Notes under the pieces: model-generated
What the model saw: the letters and a program-made list of their open reading frames with translations, nothing else
What the model was told of the DNA's origin: nothing
The model's database searches: none
Shown: positions 18,900-27,102 of the stretch, piece by piece
How positions within the stretch are numbered: the first letter of the stretch is position 1
Layout of the letters: each line of letters starts with the position of its first letter
From: Sandaracinaceae bacterium
GTDB taxonomy: Bacteria; Myxococcota_A; Polyangia; Polyangiales; Houyiibacteriaceae
Length of the DNA stretch: 64,000 nucleotides
Assembly (NCBI GenBank): GCA_016706685.1
Contig: JADJJE010000001.1
Coordinates: forward strand, 434,001-498,000
Direction: 5' to 3'
Position numbers and translations under genes: made by a program

Positions 18900-20356
18900 G
18901 GGTGTGCCCCATCGGTGGCGCGGTCTGCGTGCCCAGTGAGCGCCGCGACCACGCGCTCCATGGCCATGGAACGTGAGCCCTTCACCAGCACCACGTCCCG
19001 GTCGCGGACCAGCGCCAGCGCTGCCAGGGCAGCCGCCTCGCTGCTGCCGGTCTCGTGGACCTGCACCCCGCGCTCGCGCGCCGCCCTCGCCGCCGCCCGC
19101 ATCTCGGGCCCGGTGGTGATGAGTAGCCGCGCCTTCAGGCCAGCCAGCATGCTGCCCACGGCGCGGTGCTCGCCGAGGCTGCTGCGGCCCAGCTCGCGCA
19201 TGTCACCCAGCACGACCACCAGCGGACGCCCGCCCTCGCTGGCGATGCGCGCCGCGGTCTTGATGGCCATCGCCGTGCTGGCGGGGTTCGCGTTGTAGGT
19301 GTCGTCCAGCACCAGGCGTTCGCCCGCCAGGGGGCGAGGCACCAAGCGGCCGGGCTCGGGCTCCACCGCGGCCAGCGCGTGGAAGCTGTGGTGCGCCACG
19401 AAGCCGAGGGCCTCCAGCACGGCTGCCACGGCGGCGATGTTCTCGGCCGCGGCGTCGCCGATCATGCGCAGCCGGAGCTCCAGCTGCGCGCCGGGATCAC
19501 GCTCGTCGGGCGCGCGCTCGAGGGCGATGCGCGTGCCGCTCGCGTCGAGCGAGACCACCTGGGCGCGCCACAAATTGCCCGGCCCGAGGCCGTAGCGCAC
19601 CTTGCGGAGCGCTGGCGAGCGGTCGAGCTGACGCGCCACGTGCTCGTCGTCGCCACATCCCACGGCCACCTGGTGGGGTGCGAGCGCGGCGAAGAGCGCG
19701 CCCTTCTCCACGGCCACGTCTTCGAGCGTGCCGAGCCCTGCGGTGTGTGCGATGGCCACGTGCGTGACCACGCCGACGTCGGGCTGGGCGATGGCCGCCA
19801 GGCGCGCGATCTCTCCCGGCTCGCTGGTGCCCATCTCGATGACCGCGTGGTCGTAGCGCTCATCCAGCACGAACAGCGTCATGGGCACGCCCACGCGGTT
19901 GTTCAGGTTGCCCGGCGTGGCCCACACGCGCGTGCCCACGCCCGCGAGGCCCGCCGCCATGAGCCGCTTGGTGGTGGTCTTGCCCATGCTGCCGGTGATG
20001 CCCACCACGCGCCCGGGCCACGCCGCACGGTGTGCGCGCGCGAGCTCACCCAGCGCGAACAGCGTGTCGTCCACGGCCACGCCGCGCAGGCTCGGGTGCT
20101 CGCTGAGCGCCGGGTGTCCCTTGCGCACCAGCACGAACGCGCCGGCAGCCTCGGCCGCGCCCAAGAAGGCGTGGGCGTCGTGCCGGTCGCCCGCGAGCGC
20201 CACGAACAGGCGGCCCGGCGTGAGCCGCCGCGAGTCCAAGGTCACGCCGACCGCCACGTCGGCTCCCGAGGTGCCCGGCAGCAGCTGTCCGCCCGTGAGG
20301 GTGGCCACCTGATCGAGGCTGAAGCGCGCCTGGTTCTCGGGGATCGCGGTCGCCAT
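18896..20356 (-). CDS. murF: UDP-MurNAc-tripeptide--D-Ala-D-Ala ligase
   Basis: The product is 486 residues and adds the D-Ala-D-Ala dipeptide to complete the pentapeptide. Seen in it are the MurE/F-type N-terminal domain (VTLDSRRLTPGRLFVAL), the P-loop GSMGKTTT (122-129), MGTSEPGEI, VTHVAIAHTAGLG, and LDDTYNANPASTAMA, the strongest MurF hallmark, then VLGDMRELG. It overlaps murE by one base (TGATG) and mraY by 4 nt. The D-Ala-D-Ala ligase that makes its substrate is not in the window. Confidence 0.96.
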   Translation of the reverse strand: MATAIPENQARFSLDQVATLTGGQLLPGTSGADVAVGVTLDSRRLTPGRLFVALAGDRHDAHAFLGAAEAAGAFVLVRKGHPALSEHPSLRGVAVDDTLFALGELARAHRAAWPGRVVGITGSMGKTTTKRLMAAGLAGVGTRVWATPGNLNNRVGVPMTLFVLDERYDHAVIEMGTSEPGEIARLAAIAQPDVGVVTHVAIAHTAGLGTLEDVAVEKGALFAALAPHQVAVGCGDDEHVARQLDRSPALRKVRYGLGPGNLWRAQVVSLDASGTRIALERAPDERDPGAQLELRLRMIGDAAAENIAAVAAVLEALGFVAHHSFHALAAVEPEPGRLVPRPLAGERLVLDDTYNANPASTAMAIKTAARIASEGGRPLVVVLGDMRELGRSSLGEHRAVGSMLAGLKARLLITTGPEMRAAARAARERGVQVHETGSSEAAALAALALVRDRDVVLVKGSRSMAMERVVAALTGHADRATDGAHP

Positions 20357-21894
20357 CAGCCCTGCCTCCGTGCTCGCGCGGCGAGCGCTGCGGCCGCCTC
20401 GACGCGGTCGTCGAAGGGCACCTTGGTGGTCCCGAAGATCTGGTAGTCCTCGTGACCCTTGCCGGCGATCAACACCGTGTCGCCGGGCTGCGCGCTACGG
20501 ATGGCCAGCGCGATGGCCTCGCGCCGGTCCACCACACGGGTGTAGGCGCGCGTGGCGTCCGAGAGCCGGTCCGGCGAGACGCTGGCGATGCCCGTGGAGG
20601 CGAAGCCCGCCTCGACGTCGTCGAGGATGCGCTCGGGCTCCTCGGTGCGCGGGTTGTCGCTGGTGAGCACCACCAGGTCGCTCGCCACGCAGGCGGCCTG
20701 CGCCATGAGCGGACGCTTGCCGCGGTCGCGGTCGCCGCCGCAGCCGAACACGGTGATCAGCCGCTGCGGGCTCAGCGCGCGCAGCGCCTGCACGGTGCGC
20801 TCGAGCGCGTCGGGCGTGTGCGCGTAGTCCACGAACACCGCCACGTCCTCCTCACACGGCACGCGCTCGAGGCGACCGGGCGCGCCCACCAGCGTGGCGC
20901 AGGCGGCCACCGCGTCGGCATACGGCACGCCCACGGCGGCGGCACAGCCCAGCGCCACCAGCAGGTTCTCGAGGTTGTGCGCGCCCACCATGGGGCTGTC
21001 GAGCGTGTGCTCGCCGTCCGGCGTGTGCAGCGTGGCGCGCATTCCGGCTCGCGTCATCGACCAGGCCAGCACGCGCAGCGGCGCGTCGCTCTCGGTCCGC
21101 ACGGAGCAGCGCAGCACGTGACCCTGGGCGCGCTCGGCCAGCGCGGCACCGAAGGCACCATCCACGCAGATGACGCTGGCGCGCGGCGCGTACTGCGTGA
21201 AGAGCAGCGCCTTGGCCTCGCCGTAGGCCTCCATGCTGGGGTGGAAGTCCAGGTGGTCCTGCGAGAGGTTCGTGAAGCCGCACACGGCGAAGCGCGTGCC
21301 CAACACGCGCTGCAGCTCGAGCCCGTGGCTGGACACCTCCATCACGAGGTGGCTCGCGCCCGCGCTCACGGCCTGCGCCAGGTAGCGCACCAGGTCGTCG
21401 GCCTCTGGCGTGGTGTAGCCCGACGTGGTGGTGTACCCCGGCCCGCGCACCGCCACAGTCCCGATCAGGCCAACGCGCTTGCCCGCCGCCATGAGGATGG
21501 CCTCGAGCAGGTAGCTGGTGGTGGTCTTGCCGTTGGTGCCGGTGATGCCCACCACCTCGAGCGCGGAAGAGGGCTCGCCATAGACCAGGTGGGACGCCAG
21601 CGCGAGGCCGCGACGCACGTCGGACGCGAGCAACTGGGGGAGCGCGAGGCCCTCGATGGGCGCGCTGGTCAGCACCGCGCAAGCCCCTGCACGCGCGGCC
21701 GCGTGCGCGAACTCGCCACCGTCCACGTGCTCGCCCGGCAGCGCCACGAACAGGTCGCCGTGCGAAACACGACGTGAGTCGCGCTGCACGCCCGTCACGG
21801 CCACGGCAGCGTCGCCCTGTAGGGACTCGGCCACGCGCGAGCGCACCAGCTCCGCCAGGGTGACCGGCACCGCACGAGGGCGCAGCGGGCTCAC
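20356..21894 (-). CDS. murE: UDP-MurNAc-L-Ala-D-Glu--meso-diaminopimelate ligase
   Basis: The product is 512 residues and adds the third stem-peptide residue. The motif TSDNPRTEEP contains DNPR, which in this family selects meso-diaminopimelate and not lysine, so DAP-type peptidoglycan is predicted. Others are DSRRVSHGDLFVALPG, the P-loop GTNGKTTT (119-126), MEVSSHGL, FTNLSQDHLDFH (carbamylated Lys region follows), VDYAHTPDALE and GCGGDRDRGKRP. It starts with a 4-nt overlap with ftsI and ends in a TGATG overlap with murF. Confidence 0.97.
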   Translation of the reverse strand: MSPLRPRAVPVTLAELVRSRVAESLQGDAAVAVTGVQRDSRRVSHGDLFVALPGEHVDGGEFAHAAARAGACAVLTSAPIEGLALPQLLASDVRRGLALASHLVYGEPSSALEVVGITGTNGKTTTSYLLEAILMAAGKRVGLIGTVAVRGPGYTTTSGYTTPEADDLVRYLAQAVSAGASHLVMEVSSHGLELQRVLGTRFAVCGFTNLSQDHLDFHPSMEAYGEAKALLFTQYAPRASVICVDGAFGAALAERAQGHVLRCSVRTESDAPLRVLAWSMTRAGMRATLHTPDGEHTLDSPMVGAHNLENLLVALGCAAAVGVPYADAVAACATLVGAPGRLERVPCEEDVAVFVDYAHTPDALERTVQALRALSPQRLITVFGCGGDRDRGKRPLMAQAACVASDLVVLTSDNPRTEEPERILDDVEAGFASTGIASVSPDRLSDATRAYTRVVDRREAIALAIRSAQPGDTVLIAGKGHEDYQIFGTTKVPFDDRVEAAAALAARARRQG

Positions 21895-24131
21895 AGCGGC
21901 CTCCCGGACGTTGCCCCGGCGGCGGGTGGAGCGCTGGCCAGCGTTCCGGTCTGCTCGGGCTCGATGGCCTCGTCCACGTCAAAGCGCGGGCGCTGCAGCA
22001 CGAGGCGCACGGGCGCGGCAGCCGTCCCGAACGCGCCCGGTGCGGGCTCCTGGGCCACCACGATTCCGGAGCCCTCGAAGCGCGGCATCAGCCCCTCGCG
22101 ATGCAGGGTGATCAGCGCCGCGCGGGCGCTCATGCCGCGCACGTCGGGGACCAACACCTCGCCCTCTTGGGGCTCGCGGTGGGCAATGGCCGGAACGGGC
22201 GGCAACGTCCCGGCATAGGCGTCGCGCGCCGCGACCACGCCCTCGTCACCGCTCACGCCGTCGTCGTTGCCCAGCGCTCCGGCGCCTTCGGTCACGCCCT
22301 CGGGCGCACGGCCCTCACGCGCGGCACGAGCCGCCTCGCGGGCTGCGATGCGAGCGTCACGCCGCGCACGCTGCAGCCGCGCCGAGTGCTCGGCCAGCGC
22401 CTGGCCGCCACCGTTGGGGGGCACGCCCAGGTGACGCAGGGCCGCCTCACCCACACGACGGAACACCGGCCCGGCCACGATGCCACCGGCGTGCGCGATG
22501 AGCGGCTCGTCGATGACCACCGAGATGACCAGGCGCGGGCTCTCCGCCGGCACGAAGCCCACGAACGACGACAGCCACTGGTCGCGCGCGTAGCCGCCGG
22601 TGACGTAGTCCGCCTTCTGCGCCGTGCCCGTCTTGCCCGCGACCAGGTAGCCATCGATAGCGGCCTCGATGCCGGTGCCGCCGGGCCCGGTGACCGCGGT
22701 CATCATGTCCGCCACCAAGCGCGCCGTGGCCGTGGGGATGACCTGCCGGCGCACCTGCGGGAGGTTGTCCTCCACGAGCTCGCCGTCGGCGTCGTGGACG
22801 CGGCGGATCAAGGTGGGCCGCATCAGGCGCCCGCCGTTGGCGATGGCGCTCATGGCCGTGGCCATCTGCACCGACGTGACGCTCATGCCCTGCCCGAACG
22901 AGATGGTGGCCGCGTCCATCTCGTACCAGCGCCGGTAGTGGCGCAGCACGCCGCCGGTCTCGCCGGGGAGCGGCAGGCCCGTCTGCTCACCAAAGCCGAA
23001 GCGACGCATGGCGCGGTAGAGCCCGCTTCGCCCCATGGTGGCCGCGATGCGGGCCGTGCCGATGTTGCTGGAGAAGGCGATGATCTGCGCGGGCGTCAGG
23101 TTCTGGTAGTGGTGCGAGTCACGGATGGTGTTCTCTTCGTCCACCACCATCTGGCCGTCGCCGCAGTCGAACGTCTGGTTCGCGCGGATGGTGCCCGCGG
23201 CCAACGCGCCCGCAATCGTGAAGGGCTTGACCGTGGAGCCCGGCTCGAAGCGGTCGGTCACCGCGCGGTTGCGGCGGGCGCTGACATCGAAGCGCCCCGG
23301 CGAGTTGGGGTCGAAGGTGGGGTAGTTGGCCAGCGCCAGGATCTCGCCCGTGTTCGGGTCCATCACCACCACGTGCCCGGCGCGCGCCTCGAAGGTCTGC
23401 ACCGCCAGCGCCAGCTCGCGCTCGGCGATGTGCTGGATGGTCTTGTCGATGGTGAGCGTGATGTCCTGCCCGCGCTGCGTGGTGCTGTCCAGGAGGTGGT
23501 CCGAATACACCACGCGCCCACGGCGGTCGCGCACGGCCTCGAACTCGCGCTCGGGTCCACGCAGGCGCTCTTCCATGAAGAGCTCGATGCCCTCGATGCC
23601 CTGCCCGTCCACGTTGGCGAAGCCCAGCACGTGCGACGCCAGCTCGCGGTTGGGGTAGAAGCGCCGCGCCTCCTGCTCGAGACGCACGCCGGGGATGGCC
23701 AGCGCCTCGATGCGCTCCGCCTGCTGCGGCGTCACGTGCCGCTTGATGAACGCGAAGGCGCGGTCTTCGCTGAGGCGGCGCGCCACGGTCTGCACGTCCA
23801 GTCCACGGATGACGGTGGCCAGCTGCTGCGCGGTGGCCAGCGGATCGCGACCTGCGGCGCGCAGCTCGCGTGGGTTGGCCGTGACGGTGTCCACGTCCAC
23901 GCTGACGGCGAGCTCGGCGCCGTGACGGTCGTAGATGGTCCCGCGCTTGGGCGAGAGGCGCACGTTGCGCGTCTGCAGCCGCTGCACGTGCTCGCGGATG
24001 ACGGGCGCCTCCGCGATCTGCACCGAGTACGCGCGCAACAGCACGCGGCCCGCGAAGCCAGCGAGCAAGAGCCCCAGGAACGCGATGCGCACCTTCAGCC
24101 AGCGACGCCGCGCGAAGGGCAGGTTGTTCAT
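21891..24131 (-). CDS. ftsI: Septal transpeptidase FtsI/PBP3 with C-terminal PASTA domain
   Basis: The product is 746 residues, a class B penicillin-binding protein that cross-links septal peptidoglycan. It has a basic N-terminus and one membrane helix (~15-35), then a PBP dimer domain (RGTIYDRHGAELA) and the transpeptidase with EPGSTVKPF (Ser 299, Lys 302), FSSN (354-356) and KTGT (500-503). An Ala/Arg-rich helical stretch (~575-605) and a PASTA domain (~663-725, VPDVRGMSARAALITLHREGL) follow. That makes it about 150 residues longer than E. coli FtsI and similar to SpoVD/PBP2x layouts. It overlaps ftsL and murE by 4 nt each. Confidence 0.96.
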   Translation of the reverse strand: MNNLPFARRRWLKVRIAFLGLLLAGFAGRVLLRAYSVQIAEAPVIREHVQRLQTRNVRLSPKRGTIYDRHGAELAVSVDVDTVTANPRELRAAGRDPLATAQQLATVIRGLDVQTVARRLSEDRAFAFIKRHVTPQQAERIEALAIPGVRLEQEARRFYPNRELASHVLGFANVDGQGIEGIELFMEERLRGPEREFEAVRDRRGRVVYSDHLLDSTTQRGQDITLTIDKTIQHIAERELALAVQTFEARAGHVVVMDPNTGEILALANYPTFDPNSPGRFDVSARRNRAVTDRFEPGSTVKPFTIAGALAAGTIRANQTFDCGDGQMVVDEENTIRDSHHYQNLTPAQIIAFSSNIGTARIAATMGRSGLYRAMRRFGFGEQTGLPLPGETGGVLRHYRRWYEMDAATISFGQGMSVTSVQMATAMSAIANGGRLMRPTLIRRVHDADGELVEDNLPQVRRQVIPTATARLVADMMTAVTGPGGTGIEAAIDGYLVAGKTGTAQKADYVTGGYARDQWLSSFVGFVPAESPRLVISVVIDEPLIAHAGGIVAGPVFRRVGEAALRHLGVPPNGGGQALAEHSARLQRARRDARIAAREAARAAREGRAPEGVTEGAGALGNDDGVSGDEGVVAARDAYAGTLPPVPAIAHREPQEGEVLVPDVRGMSARAALITLHREGLMPRFEGSGIVVAQEPAPGAFGTAAAPVRLVLQRPRFDVDEAIEPEQTGTLASAPPAAGATSGRPL

Positions 24132-24439
24132 CGCACCCTACCCGCGGTGGCCCGCCTGTGCGCTTCCTCGTTGCCGATGGGGATGATGCGCGCCGGCGTG
24201 GGCACGCTCATCTCGAGCGAGCCGCGCGCCACTGTCTCGATGCGCGCCGCCTGACGCAGCGTGGCCGCCTCGAGCGACAGCTGCCTGCGGCTCTCCACCA
24301 GGGTGCGCTGCTCACGGCGGGCGTCGCCCACGCTGTAGCCCAAGCGCACCACCTCGGCGCGGATGGAGAGGTGCACCACCACCGCAGCGGCGCTGGCCAC
24401 CACGGCAGCGAACCACAGCACCAGGAAGCGCGCGTTCAT
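24128..24439 (-). CDS. ftsL: Cell division protein FtsL
   Basis: This 103-residue bitopic protein has a membrane helix at residues 5-23, then a periplasmic coiled coil rich in Arg, Glu and Leu (about 27-70) and a short tail. Sequence conservation in FtsL is low; the call rests on size, topology and position exactly between rsmH and ftsI, with 4-nt overlaps on both sides. It would join FtsQ and FtsB to activate FtsW-FtsI. Confidence 0.85.
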   Translation of the reverse strand: MNARFLVLWFAAVVASAAAVVVHLSIRAEVVRLGYSVGDARREQRTLVESRRQLSLEAATLRQAARIETVARGSLEMSVPTPARIIPIGNEEAHRRATAGRVR

Positions 24440-25332
24440 GGCGCCACCTCGCGCGGCACGCGGCGGGCGACGCGCAGCTTGGCCGTGCGTGCGCGCGGGT
24501 TGGCAGCTAGTTCGGCCTCGCCCGCGATGACGGGCCGCTTGGTGGTGGGCGTCAGGCGCGGGTCATCCCGAAAGGCCCACTTCACGATGCGGTCTTCCAA
24601 CGAGTGGAACGAGATGATGGCCGCGATGCCGTCGTCCTCGAGCACGTCCGGCAGCGCCGCCACCAGCGCGGTCAGCTGGTCCAGCTCGCGGTTCACGGCC
24701 AGGCGCAGCGCCTGGAACGTGCGGGTGGCCGAGTCGATCTTGCCGCTGCGCGGACCCATGACGCGCACCACGGCCGCGCGCAGGTCACCGGTGGTGCGCA
24801 GCCGCCCCTCTTCCTGGGCGTTCTTGATCGAGCGGGCGATCGGGCGCGAGCGGCGCTCCTCGCCGAGCTCGTAGATCACGTTGGCCAGTGCGTCCGCGTC
24901 GAGGCGCGCGATGAGTTCTTCGGCGGTCTCGCCCGACGAGGAGTCCATGCGCATGTCGAGCGGGCCGTCCTGTCCGAACGAGAAGCCGCGCTCCGGAAGG
25001 TCTAGCTGCGGGCTGCTGACGCCGACGTCGGCCAGCACGCCGTGCACCCGAGAAAGCCCCGCGTCCGCCAGCACGGTGGGCAGCTGCTCGAAGGTGGCGT
25101 GCACGATGGTGGCTCGGCCGCCGAAGGGAGCCAGCCGGCTGTGCGCCGCAACGAGCGCGGCCGGATCGCGATCGATGCCGATCAGGCGACCGTCGGGACC
25201 CGAGCGCAGCAGGATGCCTTCGGCGTGCCCGGCCCCACCCAGGGTGCAGTCGGCATAGACCCCTCCAGCACGCGGCGCGAGGGCCTCGAGGGTCTCTTCA
25301 TAGAGCACCGGGACGTGGCTGAATGCGCTCAC
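24436..25332 (-). CDS. rsmH: 16S rRNA (cytosine-1402-N4)-methyltransferase
   Basis: The product is 298 residues, the SAM-dependent methyltransferase RsmH (MraW) that modifies C1402 in the 16S decoding centre. It carries HVPVLYEETLEAL, the glycine motif DCTLGGAGHAEGIL, IGIDRDP, GVLADVGVSSPQLD, RGFSFGQDGPLDMRMD and SFHSLEDRIVKWAF. The start is a GTG at 25332 that overlaps the TGA of mraZ (GTGA) when mraZ is read in its restored frame. Its stop overlaps ftsL by 4 nt. Confidence 0.97.
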   Translation of the reverse strand: MSAFSHVPVLYEETLEALAPRAGGVYADCTLGGAGHAEGILLRSGPDGRLIGIDRDPAALVAAHSRLAPFGGRATIVHATFEQLPTVLADAGLSRVHGVLADVGVSSPQLDLPERGFSFGQDGPLDMRMDSSSGETAEELIARLDADALANVIYELGEERRSRPIARSIKNAQEEGRLRTTGDLRAAVVRVMGPRSGKIDSATRTFQALRLAVNRELDQLTALVAALPDVLEDDGIAAIISFHSLEDRIVKWAFRDDPRLTPTTKRPVIAGEAELAANPRARTAKLRVARRVPREVAP

Positions 25333-25780
25333 AGCCCCAGCTCCGCGAGCCGCTTGGCCATGGCCTCACGCTCGTCTTCGGCCGAGAGCGCTCCGTCACG
25401 CATGCTCTCGAACGTCCCGAGGTCCCACAGCTCGATGTAGCGGCCCATACCGGCCCACAGCGCCTCGCGGCCAAGGTTTGCGTGCTTGCGCAGCCCGCGG
25501 GAATGAGCAGGCGGCCCACTTTGTCGACCTCGCACTCCACCGCGCCAGACACGTAGATACGGCGCAGCATGGCCACGCTGCGGTCGAACTGCGGCAGCTG
25601 CGCCAAGCGCTCTTCGAACGCGAGCCACTCGCTCATGGGATACGCGACGAGGCAGGCCTCGAGCCCGGTGGTCACCACCAAGCGTGCGTCCCCCTTGGTG
25701 TTGAGCACCTCACGAAACGCGGCGGGAAAGGACGTGCGTCCTTTCGCATCTATCGCGTGCTCGTAGCGGCCTCGAAACAA
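25329..25780 (-). pseudogene. mraZ: mraZ with a single-base frameshift
   Basis: MraZ is the AbrB-like DNA-binding repressor and first gene of dcw operons. The first part, from ATG 25780, is normal MraZ: MFRGRYEHAIDAKGRTSFPA, then YPMSEWLAFEERL and CEVDKVGRLLIPAG. At about 25494-25499 the frame breaks. The expected continuation (LRKHANLGREALWAGMGRYIELW and on to AKRLAELGL) is intact in the next frame and ends at 25329. Adding one G in the GCGGG run restores about 150 residues, the family length, and a stop overlapping the rsmH start. As written, the product would run on in the wrong frame to 25298. Sequence error and recent mutation are both possible. Confidence 0.88.
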
Positions 25781-25841
25781 CCTTGCGTCCTTCTATCTGG
25801 GGGTCTGTGGCGACCGGGGCGGTGACCCCGGCTGGGGATGA

Positions 25842-25867
25842 TGGCACCGCTTGGCACCTTTTACCAC
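25842..25867 (-). promoter_or_regulatory. Candidate MraZ-type operator upstream of mraZ
   Basis: Read on the minus strand, GTGGTAAAAG, GTGCCAAGCG and GTGCCAT follow each other with exact 10-bp periodicity, about 62 nt before the mraZ ATG. Known MraZ sites are short G-rich direct repeats (TGGG-like) with a 10-bp period just upstream of mraZ. The match is to spacing and location more than to exact bases. Confidence 0.35.
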
Positions 25868-25962
25868 TAGGGTCCGAACGTACGGCCGCAGATTTCCAAA
25901 AGTCAACTTCCTAGGCCGTGCATCGCCGATGAATACGGCACATTCAGCGGGCGAACGTCGAA

Positions 25963-25990
25963 TGGATCAAGGTGGATCAAGGTGGATCGA
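25963..25990. repeat. 10-bp tandem repeat in the divergent regulatory region
   Basis: TGGATCAAGG is present twice in perfect tandem (25963-25972 and 25973-25982), followed by a third partial copy, TGGATCGA. One copy per helical turn suggests a protein-binding array. It lies 64 nt before the plus-strand gene at 26054 and about 180 nt from mraZ. The rest of the 273-bp gap shows AT-richer stretches, likely promoters, but no clear -35/-10 pair could be fixed. Confidence 0.8.
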
Positions 25991-26053
25991 CATCGCCACC
26001 ACGTGACATTCGATCAGTGCTTTTGAGCCACTGAAACCGGATAGAGTGGCGCG

Positions 26054-26422
26054 ATGCTTCCGCATGAACCGTCGCTGCCCGAGCCTCTGGCCCACGCGTG
26101 GGAAGCGGTGCGCGCCGACTGGCAGAGCGAGGCGCGCCACGCGGCCTTCATCGAGCTGTGCGCCCAGCAGCAGCGGCTGCCCGACGCCGGAGCGCTCTAC
26201 CGGGGGGTGAAGGAGCGTGAGCCCGCGCACGCCGAGCAGGCCGAGCAGCAGCTGCAGCGCATCATGGCGCGGGCCCTGGTCATGCTGGCCCAACAGGCGC
26301 CCCAGCCCGTGGCCCCCGGCGCCCGGCGCTACGTGCTGCTGCTGGCCGTGCTCGTGGCGGGGTTGCTCATGGGCTCGGCCATCTTCGCCGCGACACGCTT
26401 GGTTTCTGAAGGCAGCAGCTGA
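26054..26422 (+). CDS. Tail-anchored hypothetical protein ahead of MglA-like GTPase
   Basis: The product is 122 residues. The first 85 residues are Ala/Glu/Gln-rich and predicted helical, similar in texture to a TPR helical hairpin (ARHAAFIELCAQQQRLPDAGALYRGVKERE). A single C-terminal membrane helix (YVLLLAVLVAGLLMGSAIFAA, about 93-113) is followed by a short tail, and there is no N-terminal signal, so it is probably tail-anchored. It is 20 nt upstream of the GTPase gene and likely the first gene of that operon. It could tether the GTPase or kinase to the membrane (inference). No family recognised. Confidence 0.7.
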   Translation: MLPHEPSLPEPLAHAWEAVRADWQSEARHAAFIELCAQQQRLPDAGALYRGVKEREPAHAEQAEQQLQRIMARALVMLAQQAPQPVAPGARRYVLLLAVLVAGLLMGSAIFAATRLVSEGSS

Positions 26423-26442
26423 TAGTCTCGGCGAACGCTTCC

Positions 26443-27102
26443 ATGCAGCTGGACTTCAACGCGCGCGAGCTGACGATCAAGCTGGTCTACTACGGCCCGG
26501 CCTTGAGCGGGAAGACCACCAACCTGCAGGCCATCCACACGCTGGTGGACTCCCACGCCAGCGGCCGTCTGATGACGCTCGAGACGCGTGACGACCGCAC
26601 GCTGTTCTTCGACCTGTTGCCGCTGTCCTTCGAGGCCGGCGGGCTCACCATCCGCATCAAGCTCTTCACGGTGCCGGGGCAGGTCATCCACAACGCCACG
26701 CGTCGGTTGGTGCTGCAGGGCGCCGATGGCGTGGCGTTCATCGCCGACTCGCAGGTCGCCGAGACCGCGGCCAACCGCGACGCCTTCCTCAACATGCAGG
26801 AGAACCTGCGCGAGAACGGCCTCGACCCGGACCAGGTGCCGCTGGTCATCCAGTTCAACAAGCGCGACATGCCGAACGTGCGCACGGACGCCGAGCTGGA
26901 CCGCATGGCAGAGCGCGGGAAGGAGCCGGTCTTCAAGGCCGTCGCGCTGCGCGGCGTGGGCGTGCTGGAGACGCTGCTGGGCCTGCTCGAGCACACGTTC
27001 GCACACCTCGAGCGGCTGCACGCGCTCGAGACCAAGTTCGGCCTCAAGCAGTCCACGTTCATGGCCGAGGTGCGGCAGCGCCTGGAGACGGGGCGCCCAT
27101 GA
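26443..27102 (+). CDS. MglA-like small Ras-type GTPase
   Basis: The product is 219 residues and resembles MglA, the bacterial Ras-like switch that sets polarity of motility machines in myxobacteria. The P-loop is GPALSGKTT (18-26), the switch 2 element is FTVPGQV in place of the eukaryotic DTAGQ, and the guanine-specificity motif is NKRD (about 144-147). The N-terminus LTIKLVYYG matches MglA style. The extra ~25 C-terminal residues (KFGLKQSTFMAEVRQRLETG) exceed canonical MglA (195 residues), and no MglB (roadblock) gene is adjacent, so it may be a paralogue with a different partner. It overlaps the histidine kinase gene by 4 nt. Confidence 0.88.
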   Translation: MQLDFNARELTIKLVYYGPALSGKTTNLQAIHTLVDSHASGRLMTLETRDDRTLFFDLLPLSFEAGGLTIRIKLFTVPGQVIHNATRRLVLQGADGVAFIADSQVAETAANRDAFLNMQENLRENGLDPDQVPLVIQFNKRDMPNVRTDAELDRMAERGKEPVFKAVALRGVGVLETLLGLLEHTFAHLERLHALETKFGLKQSTFMAEVRQRLETGRP

